Below, piece after piece: positions 57,023 to 62,185 of a stretch of 62,185 bases of DNA. Position 1 is the stretch's first letter; every line of letters starts with the position of its first letter. This DNA is from Ramlibacter aquaticus (GTDB taxonomy: Bacteria > Pseudomonadota > Gammaproteobacteria > Burkholderiales > Burkholderiaceae_C): positions 1-62,185 of the forward strand of contig NZ_JADDOJ010000012.1 of the NCBI RefSeq assembly GCF_015159745.1. Reading direction: 5' to 3'. The notes under the pieces were generated by a model, which had not been told where the DNA came from, did not search any database, and saw only the letters and a program-made list of their open reading frames with translations. A program made the position numbers and the translations under genes.

Positions 57023-58306
57023 ATGATCAGAACCCGGCTCAAGCAGACCTTTATCGCGACCCTGTCGCTCCTGGCCCTGGGCTCGTCCGCGATCGCGGCC
57101 GAACAGAGCATGGAAGCCATGAAGCAGATGCGCGTGGCCACCACCGACCTGAACATTCCGCTGGTCGAGCAGAGCGGCAAGAACGCCGACGCGATCCGTG
57201 CCAACCTGAAGCAGGTCAAGCTGCCGCCGGGCTTCCAGATCAGCCTGTACGCCGTCGTGCCGGACGCCCGTCACATGGCCATCGCGCCTTCCACCAACAT
57301 GCTGTTCGTGGGCACCCGCAAGACCCGCGTGTGGGCCGTCACCAACCGCAACAACGGCGACGCCGCCACCGAGGTGAAAGCCTTCGCGCCCTCGCTGGAC
57401 TTCAAGAACCCCAACGGCGTGTGCTTCACGCCCGACGGCGTGCTGGTCGTGGCCGAGCACAACCGCGTGCTGAGCTTCCCCGCCGCCGAGTTCTTCTATG
57501 AGGGCCCGGACGTCGCCGTGGGCGAGATCCTGCCGCGCGGCAAGCTGATCCCGACCGAATACGAGTCCTACAACCACGGCGCGCGCACCTGCCGCGTCGG
57601 CCCGGACGGCAAGCTCTACATCACCCTGGGGCAGCCCTTCAACGTGCCCCCGGCCGACAAGGTGGAAGAGTTCCGCAAGCTGGGCATCGGCGGCATCGTG
57701 CGCATGAACATGGACGGTTCCGGCCGCGAGGTCTTCGCCCTGGGCGTGCGCAACTCCGTGGGCCAGGACTTCAACCCCAAGGACGGCACGCTCTGGTGGA
57801 CCGACAACCAGACCGACGGCATGGGCAACGACATCCCCCCGGGTGAGCTCAACCACAGCACCAAGGCCGGCCAGGACTTCGGCTACCCCTACTGGAATGG
57901 CCACGTGAAGGTCGCCGGTACCGCGGCCGCGCCGGACCTGAAGGACCTGAAGGAGCCCAAGGACGCCGTGTTCCCCGAGGTCGAGTTCCCGGCCCACCAG
58001 GCCCAGCTCGGCATGACCTTCTACAACGGCAAGATGTTCCCGGCGCAGTACCGCGGCGGCATCTTCGTCGCCTCGCACGGCTCCTGGAACCGCTCCCCCG
58101 CCAGCGGCGCGCTGATCGACTTCGTGCCCGTGAAGGCCGACGGCAAGGCCGGCAAGATGGAAGTGTTCGCCGACGGCTGGCTGAGCAAGGACACCGGCAC
58201 CTACATCGGCCGCCCGGTCGACGTCGCGATGATGAAGGACGGCTCGCTGCTGGTGTCCGACGACTACGCCGGCGCCATCTACCGCATCACCTACAAGCAG
58301 CCCTGA
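57023..58306 (+). CDS. Periplasmic PQQ-type sugar/sorbosone dehydrogenase-like protein
   Basis: 427 aa. Sec signal (ATLSLLALGSSAIAAE). The mature part is a six-bladed propeller of the GDH/L-sorbosone dehydrogenase family (KLPPGFQISLYAVVPDARHM, YESYNHGARTCRVGPDGKLY, LWWTDNQTDGMGNDIPPGEL, IFVASHGSWNRS, SDDYAGAIYRITYK). The electrons would pass to the cytochrome c encoded 28 nt downstream. Whether it truly uses PQQ is uncertain, as PQQ synthesis genes are not in view. Confidence 0.85.
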   Translation: MIRTRLKQTFIATLSLLALGSSAIAAEQSMEAMKQMRVATTDLNIPLVEQSGKNADAIRANLKQVKLPPGFQISLYAVVPDARHMAIAPSTNMLFVGTRKTRVWAVTNRNNGDAATEVKAFAPSLDFKNPNGVCFTPDGVLVVAEHNRVLSFPAAEFFYEGPDVAVGEILPRGKLIPTEYESYNHGARTCRVGPDGKLYITLGQPFNVPPADKVEEFRKLGIGGIVRMNMDGSGREVFALGVRNSVGQDFNPKDGTLWWTDNQTDGMGNDIPPGELNHSTKAGQDFGYPYWNGHVKVAGTAAAPDLKDLKEPKDAVFPEVEFPAHQAQLGMTFYNGKMFPAQYRGGIFVASHGSWNRSPASGALIDFVPVKADGKAGKMEVFADGWLSKDTGTYIGRPVDVAMMKDGSLLVSDDYAGAIYRITYKQP

Positions 58307-58334
58307 TCCTGTTGAATCAAGGCAGTCGTAGTTC

Positions 58335-58658
58335 ATGACGCGTATTGCACGAGTCCTGTGCATGTCGCTGGTGTTCGCGTCGGTGGCCGCCACGGCCGCC
58401 GATGCGGGCGCCGGCCGCAAGCTGGCCGCGGCCCAGTGCAACCTGTGCCACGGCGCCAACGGCGTCGCGACCATGGCCGAGGCCCCGAACCTGGCCGGAC
58501 AAAACGAGATCTACCTCGCGCAGCAGCTGCGCAACTTCCGCAGCGGCAAGCGCACGCATGAAGTGATGGGCGTCATCGCCAAATCGCTGAGCGATGCGGA
58601 CGTGGACAACCTGAGCAGCTGGTTCAGCAGCATCAAGGTCCAGGTCGAACAGCCCTGA
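58335..58658 (+). CDS. Small class I cytochrome c
   Basis: 107 aa with a Sec signal (LCMSLVFASVAATAADA). Haem motif CNLCH (Cys35, Cys38, His39) and axial Met78 (HEVMGVIAKSLSDADVDNLS). Resembles cytochrome c553/c4 half-domains. Placed directly behind the propeller dehydrogenase, it is its likely electron acceptor. A good terminator follows. Confidence 0.92.
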   Translation: MTRIARVLCMSLVFASVAATAADAGAGRKLAAAQCNLCHGANGVATMAEAPNLAGQNEIYLAQQLRNFRSGKRTHEVMGVIAKSLSDADVDNLSSWFSSIKVQVEQP

Positions 58659-58711
58659 CCCCACGGGCCGCGCTGCCGCGCGGGCCCGCGAGATCCCCAG
58701 GCTCCTTGAAT

Positions 58712-58751
58712 GGCCTGCCGTCGCCCCAGGGCGCGGCGGGCCTTTTCTTTT
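58712..58751 (+). terminator. Rho-independent terminator after cytochrome c
   Basis: GC-rich stem GGCC..GCC..CGCCC pairing with GGGCG..GGC..GGCC (58712-58742, small bulges) followed by TTTTCTTTT. Confidence 0.8.
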
Positions 58752-58805
58752 GCAGGCCTGCGTCCGTTCCGTTTCGTGCCGTGCCGTGCCCGGGGTCCGG
58801 GCCGA

Positions 58806-58835
58806 TTGCACGATGCATGTGTGTTCAATTAACAT
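58806..58835 (+). promoter_or_regulatory. Candidate promoter of the cupin gene
   Basis: TTGCAC (58806-58811), an 18-nt spacer and TAACAT (58830-58835), in the only A/T-rich part of this 300-nt gap; leader about 120 nt. Confidence 0.4.
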
Positions 58836-58961
58836 GATGTAACAGTTCGCATCCCATGCCGGTGCGGCGAAGGAATTCCGGGGTCGACCGCGCGCCGGGC
58901 GGCTTTTGGGGTTGCGTCAGCGGCACCGCAGCATGTGCCGCGCATCGAGGAGGAAGAACCC

Positions 58962-59333
58962 ATGAACATCCACCGCATCGCCCTGGTGGGCCTGGCGGCC
59001 GCCTGCGCGCAGGCCGCCGCCATCGCCCAGACCGCACCCCCCGCGGCCCAGGCGTCACCGGGCGTCTACAAGGTGCTGGCCGAAAACGACCAGTTCCGCA
59101 TCGAGCTCGCCACCTGGAAGCCGGGCGAGAAGGACAACATGCACTCGCACCCCGCCTCCGCCGTCTATCGGCTGAGCGATTGCACTGCGCGCCTGACCGG
59201 CCCGGACGGCAAGGTGCTGGGCGAAGGCGAAGCCAAGGCCGGCAGCGCGGCCCTGCAGCCGCCCATCGCCGCCCACAGCCTGGAGAACATCGGCAAGACG
59301 GAGTGCCAGATCCTGATCGTCGAGCGCAAGTAA
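58962..59333 (+). CDS. Small exported cupin-domain protein
   Basis: 123 aa from ATG 58962, preceded by a strong GAGGAGGAAG ribosome site. Signal peptide (LVGLAAACAQAAAIAQ). A single cupin barrel follows (WKPGEKDNMHSHPASAVYRL) with a His pair and Glu that could bind metal, and a second half ending AHSLENIGKTECQILIVER. Function unknown; separate transcript from the upstream cytochrome gene because of the terminator. Confidence 0.85.
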   Translation: MNIHRIALVGLAAACAQAAAIAQTAPPAAQASPGVYKVLAENDQFRIELATWKPGEKDNMHSHPASAVYRLSDCTARLTGPDGKVLGEGEAKAGSAALQPPIAAHSLENIGKTECQILIVERK

Positions 59334-59382
59334 GACGCTCGGCCACGGCACGCCACCCGTGGGGCGGCCGTGGCCCACCTCC

Positions 59383-60660
59383 TCAGCGCACCGTCAGGGC
59401 CACCAGCTCGCCGCGGGTCCTCGGGCCGCCGGTGAAGGCGCCGCCATCGGTCACCACATACAGCGTGTCGCGGTCCGCCGGGCCGCGGCCGAACACGGCG
59501 TCGGTGGCGCCCACGATGTGCTGGCGTGCGTCGCCGACGATGCTGCGCTCGCCCGTGGGCGAGACCCGCACCACCGTGTTGTAGGGGTGCGTGGTGATGT
59601 AGAGCGATCCGTCCGGGCCGACCGCGAAATCGTCCCCCGGAATGCCGCTGGCGATCAGGCGCGGCGCGTCGAAGTGCCCGTCGTCGAGCAGCGCATAGCC
59701 CAGCACCGTGGTGCGGTCGGACACCGTGACGATCATTTCACGCCCACGGAAGTGCAGGCCGTTGGCGCCGGGCGCGAGCGAGATGAAGGGCCGGGCCCGC
59801 AGGCGCGCGTCCTCCAGCACCTTGTGCGCCGCGCCGGTGTGCGGGTCCACCCGCCACACCAGGCCCAGGGCGCTGTCGGGGGTGTAGAGCTGGCCATCCG
59901 GCCCGATGTCCAGGCCATTCGGCCAGGCCCCGCGCGGCAGGGTCGCGAACCGCTCGGGCTGCGCCCCCGGCCTCACCCGCCACAGGCCCGGCTGCACGCC
60001 GTTGCTGGTCATGTACAGCGTGCCGTCGGCGCCGATCGCGACCACGCCGGCGGCCGAGCCTTCGGGCGTCCTGAGCACGCTGTGCTCTTCGCCCGAGGGG
60101 CTGCGCGCAATGACCTCGCCTTCGGCATGGCGCCAGTAATCCGGCCGTGCGAAATCCAGCTTGCGGCTGGCCGCCAGGTACAGCGTGCCGTCCGGCCCGG
60201 CCGCGATGCCTTCGAACCAGGTGCCCTCCTCGTAGGTCTTGACCACCCGCGCCTGGAGCGGCGCGTAGGGCAGATCGTCGGCCTTGGGCAGCGCCAGCAC
60301 CTTCAGGCCCAGCGGTTGCCCGGCCCCGACCGCCAGGCTGGCCAGCACCATCAGCCCCGGCAGAACAGACAGGGCCGGCGCGCGGGCGCGCAGGGCCGCC
60401 GCACCCGCGAGCAGGGAGGACGCCAGGGCGATGACGGCCGCGAAGAAGGTGACGAAGGGGACTGCCGCGCCCGCCAGCGCGGCCGCACCGGCGAGCAGGC
60501 ACAGCACGGCGAAGGCGCGACGCGGCCACGGCCGTCGCGGCAGCAGGGGCAGCAGCCGCGCACCGGGCCCCGCCTGCAGGGCGGGAACCAGCGCCAGGGC
60601 GGCGAGCAGCAGCAGCGCCGCGCCCAGGGCGACGGCAAGAACGGCGGTGATGAAGGTCAT
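59383..60660 (-). CDS. Membrane-anchored SMP-30/gluconolactonase-like propeller
   Basis: 425 aa. Three or four membrane helices in the first 115 residues, then a six-bladed propeller of SMP-30/NHL type (TWFEGIAAGPDGTLYLAASR, WPNGLDIGPDGQLYTPDSAL, FISLAPGANGLHFRGREMIV, DDFAVGPDGSLYITTHPYN). The membrane part at the N-terminus is unusual for gluconolactonases. Probably an extracytoplasmic lactonase or binding protein. Its leader holds a copy of the MarR-site motif, so it is a likely target of the regulator just upstream. Confidence 0.8.
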   Translation of the reverse strand: MTFITAVLAVALGAALLLLAALALVPALQAGPGARLLPLLPRRPWPRRAFAVLCLLAGAAALAGAAVPFVTFFAAVIALASSLLAGAAALRARAPALSVLPGLMVLASLAVGAGQPLGLKVLALPKADDLPYAPLQARVVKTYEEGTWFEGIAAGPDGTLYLAASRKLDFARPDYWRHAEGEVIARSPSGEEHSVLRTPEGSAAGVVAIGADGTLYMTSNGVQPGLWRVRPGAQPERFATLPRGAWPNGLDIGPDGQLYTPDSALGLVWRVDPHTGAAHKVLEDARLRARPFISLAPGANGLHFRGREMIVTVSDRTTVLGYALLDDGHFDAPRLIASGIPGDDFAVGPDGSLYITTHPYNTVVRVSPTGERSIVGDARQHIVGATDAVFGRGPADRDTLYVVTDGGAFTGGPRTRGELVALTVR

Positions 60661-60693
60661 GGTCGTCTTTCAGGTTGGATGAAATGGAAATTC

Positions 60694-60711
60694 GATAGGA
60701 AGCTACTGATA
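60694..60711. promoter_or_regulatory. Putative MarR site before the SMP-30-like gene
   Basis: GATAGGAAGCTACTGATA is identical at 16 of 18 positions to the motif overlapping the marR start (61156-61173, read on the other strand). It lies 33 nt before the SMP-30-like ATG. Confidence 0.6.
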
Positions 60712-60727
60712 AGGACAAAAAAAGGGC

Positions 60728-61156
60728 TCAACGGCCGCCGCCATCGAGGTTGCGCTCGATGCGATGCAAGAACCCGGTGAACTGCTCTCGCTCCTCGGGT
60801 GTGAAGCCCTGGAACATCCGCTCCACCAGCCGGTCCCCGGCGGCGCAGAACGCATCGGAGTAGCAGACCTGGCGGGCCGCGTCGGTCATGCGGATCGAAC
60901 GGGCCCGCGCGTCCTCCTCGCTGACCCGCCGGCTGACATGGCCGTTGCGCTCCAGCACGTCCAGCACGTTGGTCAGCGTGGGCGAGGTCACGGCCAGGCG
61001 GCGTTGCAGGTCCCGGTGCTCCACCGCGTCCTCGTGCAGCAGCAGTTGCAGCACGTCGAACTGCCCACCGGTGAAGCCGAAGGGCTTCACGGTTTCTTCC
61101 AGCGCGCGCCTCAGCGCCAGGTAGGCGCGGCGCAGGTCCAGGGTGGGGTGCGACAT
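60728..61156 (-). CDS. MarR-family regulator
   Basis: 142 aa. Winged helix with LQRRLAVTSPTLTNVLDVLE recognition region and wing VSRRVSEEDARARSIRMTD. It lies between the AstE-like hydrolase (31 nt upstream) and the SMP-30-like gene (67 nt downstream), all on the same strand. A motif at its start codon reappears before the next gene, so it probably represses itself and the SMP-30-like gene; a lactone or aromatic ligand is a guess. Confidence 0.88.
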   Translation of the reverse strand: MSHPTLDLRRAYLALRRALEETVKPFGFTGGQFDVLQLLLHEDAVEHRDLQRRLAVTSPTLTNVLDVLERNGHVSRRVSEEDARARSIRMTDAARQVCYSDAFCAAGDRLVERMFQGFTPEEREQFTGFLHRIERNLDGGGR

Positions 61157-61173
61157 ATCGGTAGCATCCTATC
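61156..61173. promoter_or_regulatory. Putative autoregulatory MarR site
   Basis: Minus-strand GATAGGATGCTACCGATA ends at the marR ATG; near-identical second copy at 60694-60711. Confidence 0.6.
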
Positions 61174-61187
61174 TTTATTCCGGCTTG

Positions 61188-62129
61188 TCAAGCCACGCGC
61201 CGGCCGAAGCGCACCGCGGTCAGACCGGGACGCCGGAATCGGGCCGAGGCCGGCATGATGAGGAAGGTGTTGTCGCCGGGGGTGCGCACCTCCACCCCAC
61301 CGTCACGGGCGACCAGCGTCCCGGCCTCGGTCACGCAGCCCATGTTGGGCCAATCCTGCGTGAACTCGAAGTCATCGGAGCGTATCGTGACGGCTTCTGT
61401 CACTTCGATGACCGTCTGCGGCTCACTCACCGCGTTCTCGCCGTGGAGGAAGCTGGCCAGCAGGCGCCCCACCACCGCATGCGCGGCCTCGAAGGCGGCC
61501 GGGCTGAAGTGCGCGCCGCACTCCACCAGCATCGCCTGGGCCGCGGCCGTCGGGTCCCCATAGGGCGGCCTGTCGATCAGTCGCAGGCCCGCGGCATGCC
61601 CGGCGTCCTGCACCAGCAGGCCCGGGAAGCCCAGGCGGCGCGCGAAGTCCAGGTTCTTGGGTGCCCGGCCCACTAGGCCCAGGGCGGGCGCGGCCTCGGT
61701 CATGGAATGCAGGTCCAGCAGGACGTCGGCCTCGGCCACGTGGGGCAGGATCTCGCGCGCCCGCCGCAGTTCGGTGGTGTCCGAGGGCCCCGCCTGCGGG
61801 TCCACCCGGCCCCACACGCGGTTCATGTCCTCGTCGACCAGGCGGCAGTCCCCCTTGGTGCCGTCGTCCAGGCGCTCGTAGGCCGCCAGGTTGCAGAAGA
61901 CGACCGTGAGGCTGCCCGCGCGCGGCCGGGGCGCCTGCTGCACCGCCCACCAGGCGGCCTCGGCACCGCAGACCTCGTTGCCGTGGACCAGGGCCGTGAG
62001 CACGATGCGCGGGCCGGGCTGCGGCGCGGCGAAGTGCCAGACGCCGGGCGTGCCACAGTTCGAACCGGCGATTTCCTCATGGCGGGGCAGGGTACGCGGC
62101 GAGCCGTCGTCCAGGGTGATGGTGGTCAT
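61188..62129 (-). CDS. Succinylglutamate desuccinylase/aspartoacylase-family hydrolase
   Basis: 313 aa from ATG 62129. M14-like zinc motif HGNE (LTALVHGNEVCGAEAAWW) and a later His in DLHSMTE, plus VDEDMNRVWG, as in the AstE/AspA family. A C-terminal beta domain (TIRSDDFEFTQDWPNMGCV, GDNTFLIMPA) is also typical. Without arginine-catabolic ast genes nearby, a deacylase of another N-acyl amino acid is as likely. A -10-like TATGCT (62136-62141) lies 6 nt before the ATG. Confidence 0.82.
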   Translation of the reverse strand: MTTITLDDGSPRTLPRHEEIAGSNCGTPGVWHFAAPQPGPRIVLTALVHGNEVCGAEAAWWAVQQAPRPRAGSLTVVFCNLAAYERLDDGTKGDCRLVDEDMNRVWGRVDPQAGPSDTTELRRAREILPHVAEADVLLDLHSMTEAAPALGLVGRAPKNLDFARRLGFPGLLVQDAGHAAGLRLIDRPPYGDPTAAAQAMLVECGAHFSPAAFEAAHAVVGRLLASFLHGENAVSEPQTVIEVTEAVTIRSDDFEFTQDWPNMGCVTEAGTLVARDGGVEVRTPGDNTFLIMPASARFRRPGLTAVRFGRRVA

Positions 62130-62135
62130 CGCGCC

Positions 62136-62141
62136 AGCATA
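62136..62141 (-). promoter_or_regulatory. -10-like hexamer of the AstE-like gene (leaderless)
   Basis: TATGCT on the minus strand, exactly 6 nt before the ATG at 62129. Confidence 0.45.
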
Positions 62142-62185
62142 GCGCCGCCACCGCCCGCCGCGCCAGGACAGCCCAGCCATCCCCC

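Overview
The window is about 62 kb of very GC-rich, gene-dense bacterial chromosome. Bug-family solute-binding proteins, a monomeric isocitrate dehydrogenase, a form-II-type cox operon, a tandem glycine riboswitch, ArfB, many MarR/LysR/MerR regulators and the rnm-like/EamA/YciO/S2P/trpS string all suggest a betaproteobacterium of the order Burkholderiales, probably Comamonadaceae. That placement is inferred from gene content only. I see no insertion sequence, prophage, CRISPR array, rRNA or replication origin.

Layout. 1-2131 (minus): exbB-exbD-exbD-tonB energy-transduction operon; tonB runs off the left edge. 2404-2479: tRNA-Thr(CGT) with its own terminator, followed by a frameshifted lipoprotein gene. 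3245-5965: MerR-type regulator divergent from a DUF4399 protein and a transglutaminase-like protein. 6043-7299: unusual NRAMP-family transporter with a Fur-box-like site at its start. 7412-14218 (minus): coxS-L-M-D-E-G, a molybdenum hydroxylase operon with the form II active-site motif, then a DUF4236 gene; a GAF/Fis regulator diverges from coxS. 15538-17507: marR plus a DHA2 efflux pump under a perfect palindrome. 17556-22060: second NRAMP-like gene, crcB, CNNM/CBS protein, lone receiver domain, apaH. 22067-25061: copper regulon (copZ divergent from copA-cueR) with two back-to-back CueR promoters. 25073-27446: rhlE helicase and ypfJ-type metallopeptidase. 27479-32573: pcp, then five tightly packed housekeeping genes ending in trpS. 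32633-34644: two-component pair whose genes converge and overlap.

34687-43573: membrane Cache protein, YhhN, a Tat-exported GH5 lipoprotein, isocitrate dehydrogenase and a large unknown lipoprotein. 43806-49004: a MarR-controlled catabolic operon (Bug protein, MarR, FAD monooxygenase, DUF2783, VOC metalloenzyme, fumarylacetoacetase), followed by pcaF. 50345-53993: LysR divergent from an M20 amidohydrolase and an MFS permease. 54015-55554: tandem glycine riboswitch leading into a DadA-type dehydrogenase. 55606-56719: arfB and a pseudouridine-synthase homologue that has lost its catalytic residue. 57023-59333: sorbosone-dehydrogenase-like protein, cytochrome c and a cupin. 59383-62129: SMP-30-like membrane protein, marR and an AstE/aspartoacylase-like hydrolase.

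Three themes stand out. (1) Two oxidative catabolic units of unknown substrate: the form II cox operon, and the FAD monooxygenase/VOC/fumarylacetoacetase operon, which lacks a recognisable cupin ring-cleavage dioxygenase. (2) Many genes have a -10-like hexamer exactly 6 nt (some 8-9 nt) before the start codon, which predicts widespread leaderless mRNAs. (3) Well-defined palindromic or repeated operators lie beside their regulators, so several regulons can be predicted from sequence alone.
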